From NCBI RefSeq assembly GCF_022601675.1, contig NZ_JAKVIL010000004.1:248001-312000 (forward strand): a stretch of DNA of 64,000 nucleotides, read 5' to 3'. The notes beneath the pieces were generated by a model. It worked only from the letters and a program-made list of their open reading frames with translations, was not told the origin of the DNA and did not search any database. The DNA comes from Ancylobacter gelatini (GTDB lineage Bacteria > Pseudomonadota > Alphaproteobacteria > Rhizobiales > Xanthobacteraceae). Both the position numbers and the translations under genes were made by a program. Below are positions 43,690 to 50,967 of this stretch, piece by piece. The first letter of the stretch is position 1. Each line of letters begins with the position of its first letter.

Positions 43690-45099
43690 TTACTGACCGC
43701 CGGGCGTGCGCACGCCGAACCAGGCATCGCGCACCTGGTCGTAATGGACCTTGGGATTGTAGGTCGCCACCTTGAGCCCGAGCCGGGTCGCGGACAGCTC
43801 GCCGCTGGCGGAGAGCACGGCATAGGACGCCACCACGCGATCGCGCTGGGCGATGACGAGGCTGGCGCGGGCATCGAACAGCGCGGTCTGCGCGTTCAGC
43901 ACGTCGAGCGTGGTGCGCTGGCCGACCCGCCACTCCTCGCGCACGCCGCGCAGGGCGATCTCGTTCGCCGCCACCGAGGCCTGCGCCGATTCGATCGCCG
44001 CCTTGGCCGCCTCAAGGGCGCCCCAGTACTGCACGACATTGGCGCGGACCTGATCGCGGTTCACGTCCACCTCGATCCGCACCTGACCGAGGGTTTCCTT
44101 GGTCTGGCGAATCGTCGCGAACTCGGCGCCGCCCTGATAGATCGGCACGGAAAGGTTCAGCGAGGCGGCCGCCGAGGTCTGGCGCTCGACATTGGCCGAG
44201 TTGTTGTAGTTGGACGAGGCCGAGCCATTCAGCGTCAGGGTCGGCGACAGCGCGCCCTCGGCCACCTTCACGTTCGACAACGCCGCGTCCACCGCGAATT
44301 CCGCCGCCTTGACGGCGGGATGGCGGGAGAGGCCGAGCTCGACCGCCCGCGTCTGCGACTTGGCCAGCAAGGCGTCGATCGGCCGGCCCGGCGTAAGCTT
44401 GACCGGGCGCAGGCCCGTGACCTGGAAGAACACCGCGTTGGAGGTGTTGAGGTTGGACTCGGCCAGCGCCAGCTCGCTCTCGGCATTAGCCACGCTGGCC
44501 TCGGCCTGCGCGACGTCGGTACGGGTGATTTCACCCACCGCGAAACGGTCGCGGGCGGCGCGCAGTTCTTCACGCAGCGCTTCGAGGTTCTGCTTCTGCA
44601 GCTGAACCAGAGCGCCGTTCTGGAGAACGTTCATATAGGCGGTCGCCGCGTCCAGCAGCACGAGCTGCTCGGTATTGCGCAGCAGCTCGCGCTGCCCCCT
44701 CACCTGCGATTCAGCGCCACGCACCGAATTGGCGGTGCGCAGGCCGTCATAAATGGTCTGCGCGATGGTGATGCCGACACCGGAAGGAGAGGTCCTGGTG
44801 TTGCTGATCGAGCCGCTGCCAAGCGCCCGGGCATACGCCGAATCGATACGCGTCTCCGCCCACTGCATGCCGACGAAGGCACTGCCGAACACCTGAGGGC
44901 GATAGCCGGACAGCGCGATCGGCACGTATTCGTCGGTCGCGCGGGTGGCGGCGCGCTGCGAGTTGAGCGTCGGATTGTTCTGATAGGCCGATGACAGCGC
45001 CTGATCGAGGGTCTGCGAATAAGCCGGCAGCGCAGTCGCGAGGAAAAGCGCGGTCGCCACAGATGCAACGACCCTGCCCCCGGTAGCAGAAACCCACAT
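43690..45099 (-). CDS. tolC: TolC family outer-membrane efflux/secretion protein
   Basis: Trimeric outer-membrane channel serving type I secretion and RND/MFS pumps. Signal peptide at residues 1-28 (ATALFLATALPAYS-Q), then two homologous halves of beta strands and long alpha-hairpins: TLDQALSSAYQNNPTLNSQRAA in the first and VELGLSRHPAVKAAEFAVDAA in the second. The half-internal repeat VPIYQGGAEFATIRQTKETL and VAQTIYDGLRT-type barrel strands occur twice. 469 aa is usual. The open frame reaches 45222, but ATG 45099 gives a normal signal. The Pcm-like gene upstream is a conserved neighbour in rhizobia as I recall. Confidence 0.93.
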   Translation of the reverse strand: MWVSATGGRVVASVATALFLATALPAYSQTLDQALSSAYQNNPTLNSQRAATRATDEYVPIALSGYRPQVFGSAFVGMQWAETRIDSAYARALGSGSISNTRTSPSGVGITIAQTIYDGLRTANSVRGAESQVRGQRELLRNTEQLVLLDAATAYMNVLQNGALVQLQKQNLEALREELRAARDRFAVGEITRTDVAQAEASVANAESELALAESNLNTSNAVFFQVTGLRPVKLTPGRPIDALLAKSQTRAVELGLSRHPAVKAAEFAVDAALSNVKVAEGALSPTLTLNGSASSNYNNSANVERQTSAAASLNLSVPIYQGGAEFATIRQTKETLGQVRIEVDVNRDQVRANVVQYWGALEAAKAAIESAQASVAANEIALRGVREEWRVGQRTTLDVLNAQTALFDARASLVIAQRDRVVASYAVLSASGELSATRLGLKVATYNPKVHYDQVRDAWFGVRTPGGQ

Positions 45100-45203
45100 G
45101 GTCCAAACCCCTGCGAATGCTAGTTTTTCCGGAGGCGCCCAACAGGCGCCCCCCTTATCCCTTAATCGGGCCTTAATAGGATAGGGGTTGGAAGCACGGA
45201 TGT

Positions 45204-45231
45204 GAACCGGCCGGTTCGCCATGGCCGGCCG
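45204..45231. repeat. Nested palindromes between tolC and Pcm-like gene
   Basis: GAACCGGCCGGTTC (45204-45217) is a perfect 14-bp palindrome. CGGCCGG (45208-45214) also pairs with CCGGCCG (45225-45231), followed by TTTT on the plus strand. It lies 48 bp after the Pcm-like stop on the minus strand and may terminate that gene or be a protein-binding site before tolC. Confidence 0.5.
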
Positions 45232-45278
45232 TTTTGCGTCGGGCGCGACAGTTCCGCCACAGCCCCCTTGCGGAAGCC

Positions 45279-45941
45279 TCAGAATACAAAGGCCGGGCGG
45301 GCCTCGAAACCGGGCAGAACCGGCACCGCCGCGTCGAAGGCAATGCGGGAGCCGATACCGCCGGTGGTATTCGTGTACACGGTCGCGCGAGCCGAGCGAC
45401 CGCGGCCGACCACGGCAACGAGTCGGCCTTCCGGCTTGAGCTGAGACAGCAGGGCCGGCGGCACCTCGTCAACGGAGCCATTCAGCAGAATCACGTCATA
45501 CGGCGCCTCGCCCGGCCAGCCCGCATTCATCGGCCCCTGGACATAGGCGGCGTTGAGCAGGCCAAGCTCCTCCAGCAGGCGCGTGCCCTGCCCCGCGAGC
45601 TCGGCATCTTCCTCGAGCGCGACGACCTGCCCGGCCAGCCGGGCCAGAACGGCGGTGGAATAGCCGGTGGCGGCACCGACATCGAGGACCAGCGCATCCG
45701 GGCCGATCGCGGCGGCCTGCAGCAGGCGCGCCAGCACCATCGGCTCCATCAGATAACGCGCGGGCGTGCCCGGCTTCACCATCAGGTCGTCGTCGATATA
45801 GGCGAAGTTCTTCAGGCTGGCGGGAACGAACTTCTCGCGCGGCATCTCCCGCATGGCGGCCACGATACGCAGATCGGTCACGTCATTGGCACGAACCTGC
45901 GCGTCGACCATGGCGCGGCGCATCTCTGCGAAATCGATCAT
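45279..45941 (-). CDS. Divergent Pcm-like methyltransferase paralogue
   Basis: 220-aa SAM-dependent methyltransferase of the protein-isoaspartate methyltransferase family. The SAM-binding motif is present (VLDVGAATGYSTAVL, about residue 84) and the N-terminal MVDAQVRANDVTDLRIVAAMREMPREKFVP matches the family. The motif that recognises isoaspartate in Pcm (S-I-S-Q-P, intact in the copy at 15348-16001) is replaced here by PARYLMEPMVLARLL, so its substrate is probably different. It is upstream of tolC. GAGG precedes ATG 45941. Confidence 0.87.
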   Translation of the reverse strand: MIDFAEMRRAMVDAQVRANDVTDLRIVAAMREMPREKFVPASLKNFAYIDDDLMVKPGTPARYLMEPMVLARLLQAAAIGPDALVLDVGAATGYSTAVLARLAGQVVALEEDAELAGQGTRLLEELGLLNAAYVQGPMNAGWPGEAPYDVILLNGSVDEVPPALLSQLKPEGRLVAVVGRGRSARATVYTNTTGGIGSRIAFDAAVPVLPGFEARPAFVF

Positions 45942-46104
45942 CGGAAAACCTCGAAACAGAAAAAACGGCGACGGGCGGTAGCCGGAGAACCACGGGCATG
46001 AGTATTGCGCAGGGCCGGCCGTTGGCAAGCCTTCTCGAAGGTTTCCAAATGTCGCAATCTCTCCCCCGACGGCCTCGCCGGAGCCATTCCCATGTGGATG
46101 GTGC

Positions 46105-46133
46105 GTTGCCGAGCGCGAACGGCTCTGTTATGA
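46105..46133 (+). promoter_or_regulatory. Candidate promoter of tRNA-Cys
   Basis: TTGCCG (46105-46110), exactly 17 nt, then TATGAG (46128-46133); transcription would start about 35 nt before the tRNA. Four of six bases match at each box. Confidence 0.5.
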
Positions 46134-46174
46134 GGCCGCTGCCCGGGCTGGCCCGGCAGGGCCGCCCAGGCTTC

Positions 46175-46248
46175 GGCCACGTGGCGGAGTGGTTACGCAG
46201 CGGACTGCAAATCCGCGTACGGGGGTTCGATTCCCTCCGTGGCCTCCA
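46175..46248 (+). tRNA. tRNA-Cys (GCA)
   Basis: 74-nt cloverleaf. Acceptor GGCCACG pairs with CGTGGCC, the anticodon stem GCGGA/TCCGC holds the loop CTGCAAA with anticodon GCA, the T-arm is GGGGG-TTCGATT-CCCTC-like, discriminator T (U, normal for tRNA-Cys) and CCA encoded. Confidence 0.97.
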
Positions 46249-46255
46249 GTTCACG

Positions 46256-46298
46256 CACGCGTCGCCGACGGCCTCAATCTTGCCGTCGGCGACGCGTG
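46256..46298 (+). terminator. Very long perfect hairpin after tRNA-Cys
   Basis: CACGCGTCGCCGACGGC (46256-46272) pairs over all 17 bases with 46282-46298, around a 9-nt loop CTCAATCTT. It starts 8 nt after the tRNA. No T-run follows. It probably ends the tRNA transcript. Confidence 0.75.
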
Positions 46299-46461
46299 AT
46301 GTGCCGGGCAGAGGCGCTTGGTCCTGCCTCGGCCAAAGGATCTCCAAGGTTTGACAACACGTCATGATCGTCGTTGATGATGCCCCGCACGCGACCGGCC
46401 GCGTGATGACACCGGGTCCCGCGCACGCAACCCTCGCTTCTTGCCGGCAAGGAACCGCCTG

Positions 46462-48261
46462 ATGGTGCCTCCCAAATTGGCCAATGCCTTCCGCAATCTG
46501 ATCAGTCCTGAAACCCGGGACACGATCGGACGGCTCCTGCTCACTGACGGCCGCCGCCATTGGAAGGGCTACGCGATCTCCTTCTTCTTCATGGGGATCA
46601 TGGCCGCGACGACATCGGGCCTCGCCTATCTCATGGGCGACGTGATCAACCGTATTTTCGTCGAGCAGAATTCGGCCGCCATCTGGATCCTGTCGGCCGC
46701 CGTGCTGGCACTGAGCGTGGTCAAGGGCTTCGCCACCTATGGCCAGGCGATCACACTGGCGCGGGTCGGCAACCGCATCATCGCCGACAACCAGAAGCGC
46801 GTGCTCGAGCGGCTGCTCTCGCAGGATGTCCGTTTCTTCAACGGCCAGCACACCGCCGAGATCATGCTGCGCTTCAATGCCGGCGCGCAGGGCGCCCGCA
46901 ACGTGCTCAACCTGCTCATCACCAGCCTCGGCCGCGACCTGCTCTCGGTGATCGGCCTTACCGCAGTGATGATCATCCAGGACCCTTTCATGGCGGTGAT
47001 CGGCCTGATCGTGATGCCGATCGCGGTCGGCGGCGTGCGCAGCCTGATCCGCAAGGTGCAGAAGATCTTCTCCCGCGAGTTCTATTCCGCGGTGCAGATC
47101 ATGACCGAATCGATCGAGGTGTTTCAGGGCATCCGCACGGTGAAGTCCTTCACCCTGGAGGGTGATCTGCGCACCAGGATTGCCGGCCGCATCGACGCGC
47201 TGGAAACGGCATCCAACCGGATGATCCGCGCGCAGTCGCAGGCCGGCCCGCTGATGGAAGCTCTGGGCGGCGTCGCGATCGGCCTCGTGGTCATGTATGC
47301 CGGCTGGGGCGTTCTCCACGGCGGCCGCACCCCGGGCGAGTTTTTCTCGGTGATCACCGCGCTGCTGCTCAGCTATGAGCCCGCCAAGCGCCTTGCGCGT
47401 CTCAACATCGACATGACCGCGCATCTCCTCGGCGCGCGCATGCTGTTCCAGATCCTCGATCTCAAGCCGATCGAGAACGACCCGCCCGGCACGCCGGATC
47501 TCAAGCTCGAGGGCGGCGAGATCGCGTTCAACGACGTCTTCTTCGGCTATCGTGAAAACGAGCCGGTGCTGCGCGGGCTGTCCTTCGTGGCGGAGGCCGG
47601 CAAGACCACCGCGCTGGTCGGCCCTTCGGGCGGCGGCAAGAGCACGGTGATGGCGCTGATCGAGCGGTTCTACGACGCCGAGTCGGGCACTATTTCCATC
47701 GACGGGCAGAATGTCGAGCATCTGACCCGTCAGTCGGTGCGCGAAGCGGTCGGCATGGTGAGCCAGGATGTGTTCCTGTTCTCCGGCACGATCCGCGACA
47801 ATATCGCCGCCGGCCGCCCGGGCGCGAGCGACGAGGAAATCCAGCAGGCCGCCCGTTCGGCGCACGCGCATGATTTCATCATGACCTTCGCCGGCGGCTA
47901 TGATTCTCATGTCGGCGAGCATGGCGCCCAGCTTTCGGGCGGCCAGCGCCAGCGCATCGCGATCGCCCGCGCCTTCCTCAAGAACGCGCCGATCCTGCTG
48001 CTCGACGAGGCCACGGCGGCACTGGACAGCGAATCGGAGGCCGAGGTCCAGAAGGCGCTGCGTTCGCTGCAGATGCACCGCACGACGCTGGTGATCGCCC
48101 ATCGCCTGCAGACGGTGGTGAACGCCGACCGCATCTGCGTGATCGAGAGCGGACGCCTGGTTGAAAGCGGGCGCCACGACGAGCTGATCGCACGGCGCGG
48201 CCGTTATTATTCCTTCCACCAGCTCCAGTTCGCGGGGCAGGAAGAGCGCCTGAGCGCCTGA
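46462..48261 (+). CDS. ABC transporter, fused permease and ATPase (MsbA/lipid-exporter type)
   Basis: 599-aa half-transporter exporting lipids, lipid-linked sugars or drugs. An N-terminal membrane domain with six segments (about residues 35-325) precedes the ATPase: Walker A VGPSGGGKST (about 387), Q-loop VSQDVFLFSGTIRDNI, signature LSGGQRQR, Walker B ILLLDEATAALDSESE and the switch histidine in VIAHRLQT. The family is close to MsbA/NdvA-like exporters; substrate uncertain. The start is ATG 46462 with AAGGAA seven bases upstream; seven extra codons in frame were rejected. It is flanked by tRNA-Cys and tRNA-Asn. Confidence 0.93.
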   Translation: MVPPKLANAFRNLISPETRDTIGRLLLTDGRRHWKGYAISFFFMGIMAATTSGLAYLMGDVINRIFVEQNSAAIWILSAAVLALSVVKGFATYGQAITLARVGNRIIADNQKRVLERLLSQDVRFFNGQHTAEIMLRFNAGAQGARNVLNLLITSLGRDLLSVIGLTAVMIIQDPFMAVIGLIVMPIAVGGVRSLIRKVQKIFSREFYSAVQIMTESIEVFQGIRTVKSFTLEGDLRTRIAGRIDALETASNRMIRAQSQAGPLMEALGGVAIGLVVMYAGWGVLHGGRTPGEFFSVITALLLSYEPAKRLARLNIDMTAHLLGARMLFQILDLKPIENDPPGTPDLKLEGGEIAFNDVFFGYRENEPVLRGLSFVAEAGKTTALVGPSGGGKSTVMALIERFYDAESGTISIDGQNVEHLTRQSVREAVGMVSQDVFLFSGTIRDNIAAGRPGASDEEIQQAARSAHAHDFIMTFAGGYDSHVGEHGAQLSGGQRQRIAIARAFLKNAPILLLDEATAALDSESEAEVQKALRSLQMHRTTLVIAHRLQTVVNADRICVIESGRLVESGRHDELIARRGRYYSFHQLQFAGQEERLSA

Positions 48262-48288
48262 TGATATCCACAGCCATGCGGGAGCGGC

Positions 48289-48317
48289 TTCACAAACCGG
48301 TCCCGCGTTGCTATATG
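48289..48317 (+). promoter_or_regulatory. Promoter of tRNA-Asn
   Basis: TTCACA (48289-48294), 17-nt spacer, TATATG (48312-48317). Shifted by one base, the -10 reads CTATAT, the preferred form in several alphaproteobacteria. A GCGGGA/TCCCGC hairpin overlaps it and may end the ABC transporter transcript. Confidence 0.55.
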
Positions 48318-48361
48318 CCCCCGGCGAGACGCGCTTGGCGGTTCTGCCCGGCGCCTCCGTT

Positions 48362-48436
48362 CCCTGATAGCTCAGTTGGTAGAGCGTTCGACTGTTAATC
48401 GAATGGTCGCAGGTTCGAGTCCTGCTCAGGGAGCCA
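48362..48436 (+). tRNA. tRNA-Asn (GTT)
   Basis: 75-nt cloverleaf. Acceptor TCCCTGA pairs fully with TCAGGGA, anticodon loop CTGTTAA with anticodon GTT, T-loop GGTTCGAGTCC, discriminator G and CCA encoded. Its 3' end served as the attachment site of an integrative element (see the remnants that follow). Confidence 0.97.
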
Positions 48437-48441
48437 CTCCC

Positions 48442-48455
48442 CCGTTACCGGGGCG
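48442..48455 (+). terminator. Possible terminator of tRNA-Asn
   Basis: CCCCG / CGGGG 5-bp stem with a TTAC loop, six bases after the tRNA; TTTT appears ten bases further on. Weak. Confidence 0.35.
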
Positions 48456-48569
48456 GCTCAGCTTTTCCCAAAGAGCTCTCCTACCCATCGAAATTGCTGG
48501 ATAATTTGATTTCCAGCCTCCGCTCGCTGTCCCAGCCGGGATCGGCCAGAGCCACCTCATCCCGCGAAT

Positions 48570-48591
48570 TTGTTGGCCTTGTTGTTGGCCT
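48570..48591 (+). repeat. Tandem TTGTTGGCCT repeats upstream of the integrase remnant
   Basis: The 10-mer TTGTTGGCCT occurs at 48570-48579 and 48582-48591 (12-bp period), between tRNA-Asn and the integrase start. Position and spacing fit arm-type binding sites of a tyrosine recombinase; this is inference. Confidence 0.5.
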
Positions 48592-48637
48592 GCAGGCCGT
48601 GTTTTCGTGATCCCAGCGATCAGCAGGGAGAGCGAAC

Positions 48638-48741
48638 ATGGCCTTGTCAGATGCCGCGTGCCGGACGGCCAAAGGCCGGGACGGCGAATACAAACTTTCC
48701 GATGGTGGCGGCCTCTATCTTTTCGTGAAGCCTGCGGCCGC
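48638..48741 (+). pseudogene. Tyrosine integrase, 5' fragment (arm-binding domain only)
   Basis: MALSDAACRTAKGRDGEYKL followed by SDGGGLYLFVKPAA is the start of a P4-type/DUF4102 tyrosine integrase, the arm-DNA-binding domain. Similarity stops after about 34 residues, at 48741; the frame continues out of register with the family to 48826. A full protein would be about 400 aa, so about nine tenths, including the catalytic domain, are gone. It has its own Shine-Dalgarno (AGGGAG) and stands 200 bp after tRNA-Asn in the usual orientation for an integrase next to its attachment site. Confidence 0.85.
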
Positions 48742-48749
48742 TCAGGGAG
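48740..48749 (+). repeat. Ten-base copy of the tRNA-Asn 3' end at the deletion junction
   Basis: GCTCAGGGAG here is identical to 48424-48433 in the acceptor arm of tRNA-Asn. It lies exactly where the integrase and MFS fragments meet, so it may be an att-like site, or microhomology used for the deletion. Confidence 0.6.
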
Positions 48750-48865
48750 AGTTCCGCCTGCATGAGCGGCAGTGCGGCCATGATCGCCGTGCTGTTGGCG
48801 CCAACGGCCAGCATCGCCAGGCATGACGACCACAAAACCAGCGATAAGATTGTCTGCCGCTTCAA
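48740..48865 (-). pseudogene. MFS transporter, 5' fragment
   Basis: On the minus strand from TTG 48865: KRQTILSLVLWSSCLAMLAV then GANSTAIMAALPLMQAELSLS, the first membrane helix of a 14- or 12-TMS MFS multidrug transporter. Similarity ends at 48740, the same point at which the integrase fragment ends. A full protein would be about 400-480 aa. The codons LSLS are CTC TCC CTG AGC, that is, the 10-base sequence shared with tRNA-Asn. It is divergent from the esterase gene, its likely original partner. Confidence 0.8.
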
Positions 48866-48970
48866 CGCCTACACCACGACCGCGCGCCCGGTATATTGCT
48901 ACTCATGACCGCGAAGCCGTCGACAGCAGATCTTCGGCTTTCTCGACGGGAAAGGGTTTGGGAGCGTGCC

Positions 48971-49882
48971 ATGGACAGCGACATTGACGACCTGAAGACG
49001 CTTTTCACCGCGAAGCCACGCCCTACCAGTTGGGCCGAGCGGCGCGCGCGCATGGACGAGATTTGCGCCATCGATCCGCCGCCTGCCGACATCGTCTTCA
49101 CGCCCTTTGCCATTGGCGGCATTCCGGCCGAATGGTCGCTAGCCCCCGAACGCGATGCAGCGCGGGTTCTGCTTTATTTCCACGGCGGCGGCTATTGCGC
49201 CGGATCGATCGGCAGCCATCGCGCCATGGTCGGCGGGGTCGGCAAGCTCGCAGGCATCCGCACGCTCGCAATCGACTATCGGCTTGCGCCGGAGCATCCC
49301 TATCCCGCCGCTCTGGAGGATGCGCTTGCCGCATGGCGCTTCCTTGGCGAGCAGGGCTACACGCCGCAATCCATAGCCATTGGCGGCGACAGCGCTGGCG
49401 GCAATCTCACCTTGGCGCTACTGTTGAGGCTGCAGGCCTTAGGCGAGCCCCTGCCGGCTGCGGCCTGGCTAGTCTCGCCCTGGCTGGACCTGCAGATGAC
49501 GGGAGCCACCCTTGACAGCAAGGCCGACATCGATCCGCTGATCAGCCGTGACTACCTCACCGGGCTCGCCACCGCTTTTCTCGCGGGCCATGATCCGGCC
49601 GATCCGGCGGTTTCACCGCTCTACGCGGATTTCACCGGCCTGCCCCCTGTCCTGATCCAGGTCGGCTCCAGCGAGACGCTACTCGACGACGCCGTGCGGG
49701 TAGCCGGCGCGCTTGGCGCCGCCGAGGTCCACGCCACGCTGGAGATATGGCCGCGCATGATCCATGCCTGGATGCTGTGGTCTGGCAGGCTCGCCGACGG
49801 GCAGGCTGCCAGCGCCCGCGCGGGAGAATGGCTATGTCGGGCCCTGCGTCCAAAGCTGTCGCAGCAGGAACGCGACGGCTGA
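48971..49882 (+). CDS. Alpha/beta hydrolase, hormone-sensitive-lipase (acetyl esterase) family
   Basis: Cytoplasmic carboxylesterase of 303 aa. The HSL-family oxyanion motif YFHGGGY (HGGG 71-74) and the nucleophile motif GGDSAGGN (Ser141) are intact; Asp lies in GSSETLLDDAVR and His in RMIHAWMLW, so the triad is complete. ATG 48971 has GGGAG at a good distance; an in-frame ATG at 48905 lies only eight bases after a -10-like TATATT (48892-48897), which makes the longer form unlikely. It probably formed a divergent pair with the MFS gene whose remnant lies upstream. Confidence 0.9.
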   Translation: MDSDIDDLKTLFTAKPRPTSWAERRARMDEICAIDPPPADIVFTPFAIGGIPAEWSLAPERDAARVLLYFHGGGYCAGSIGSHRAMVGGVGKLAGIRTLAIDYRLAPEHPYPAALEDALAAWRFLGEQGYTPQSIAIGGDSAGGNLTLALLLRLQALGEPLPAAAWLVSPWLDLQMTGATLDSKADIDPLISRDYLTGLATAFLAGHDPADPAVSPLYADFTGLPPVLIQVGSSETLLDDAVRVAGALGAAEVHATLEIWPRMIHAWMLWSGRLADGQAASARAGEWLCRALRPKLSQQERDG

Positions 49883-49942
49883 CCGGCGCCCGACGGAGTG
49901 TGACGGGAGCTTGGGACGGACTTTGCCGAGGTCATAACAAGG

Positions 49943-49977
49943 CCCGGCCGGCAGCACGGAACATGCTGCCGGCCGGG
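49943..49977. terminator. Bidirectional terminator between esterase and SDR gene
   Basis: Perfect 14-bp stem CCCGGCCGGCAGCA / TGCTGCCGGCCGGG with loop CGGAACA, between two convergent genes. Confidence 0.85.
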
Positions 49978-50008
49978 ACGAACCTCGTGCTTTTACGGCC
50001 GGCCCCGC

Positions 50009-50821
50009 TCAGGCCGGCACGGCGAGGCCGTAGCGGGCGGCGGGATGGGCGAGTGACAGGCGGGGCCACAACGCCATGCGCGCCGCGGCCAGACCGTCCC
50101 ACTCCCCGGCATCGGGCAGCGAGGGAATGGTGATGGCCTCGCCAAGATCGAGCCCGGCCAGCGCGCCATCGACCAGTTCGTCCACCGCCATGAACACCTC
50201 TGCCGGCAGGTGGCTGAAATCGAGGCCGGAATTCTCGAAGAACTCGGTGCGGGTCAGGCCCGGCAGCACCGCCTGAATGCGAAGCTCGGGCCGGTCCTTG
50301 AACTCGTTCTGCAGGGACTGGGTCAGGTTCAGCACATAGGCCTTGGTGGCGCTGTAGGCGCCGAGCAGGTTTTCCGGCATCAACGCCACCACCGAGGCGA
50401 TGTTGATCAGCGTGCCGCCGCCGCGCGCGGCAAAGGCGTTCACCGCCGCCACCGACAGCTGGCTCAGCGCCACGACATTGACCTGCACCATCGCATCGAT
50501 GCGTGCGGCTTCGGCACCAAGCACCGGGCCTTCCGTGCCGACGCCCGCATTGTTCACCAGCAACGAAATGGCAGCGTCATCCGTGACCCGCGCGACCAGA
50601 CGCGCGACGTCGGCAGGGTTGCCGAGATCGGCCGGCAGCACCTCGACCTTGCGCCCTGTCTCGCGCACCAGTTCGCCCGCGAGTTCCTCAAGCCGCGCCT
50701 TGTTGCGCGCGACCAGCACGAGATCATGGCCACGGCTGGCCAGCCGGCGCGCATAGACCTTGCCGATGCCGGACGAGGCGCCGGTGACGACGGCCGTTCC
50801 CTTGGTAGCGTTGGTGTTCAT
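50009..50821 (-). CDS. Short-chain dehydrogenase/reductase
   Basis: NAD(P)-dependent oxidoreductase of the classical SDR family, 270 aa. The cofactor motif TGASSGIG (13-20), NNAG (90-93), catalytic Ser143 and Y-S-A-T-K (Tyr156, Lys160) are all intact. ARNKARLEELAGEL after the second strand, with Arg39, suggests NADPH preference. Substrate unknown. The frame begins at 50896, but GGAGA directly before ATG 50821 sets the start. It is divergent from the photolyase. Confidence 0.92.
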   Translation of the reverse strand: MNTNATKGTAVVTGASSGIGKVYARRLASRGHDLVLVARNKARLEELAGELVRETGRKVEVLPADLGNPADVARLVARVTDDAAISLLVNNAGVGTEGPVLGAEAARIDAMVQVNVVALSQLSVAAVNAFAARGGGTLINIASVVALMPENLLGAYSATKAYVLNLTQSLQNEFKDRPELRIQAVLPGLTRTEFFENSGLDFSHLPAEVFMAVDELVDGALAGLDLGEAITIPSLPDAGEWDGLAAARMALWPRLSLAHPAARYGLAVPA

Positions 50822-50967
50822 GACAATCTCCATTTCCAGCGCGGCGACGGCCGCTCTCTTCGTTTTCACATTATGATCATCATTTTTAATTCTCAAGTCT
50901 CAATTGAACGGTTTTCGCCTGGCCTGCGTATAAGAACGATGCCACTGACCCGCGCCCGAGGGACCTG

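Noticed and set aside
45883-48219. Open frame of 778 codons on the minus strand
   Set aside because: Antisense to the MsbA-like transporter and running over tRNA-Cys; composition is of shadow type.
48638-48826. 62-codon ORF as a complete small protein
   Set aside because: Only the first 34 codons match the integrase family; the rest is antisense MFS sequence, so it is a broken integrase.
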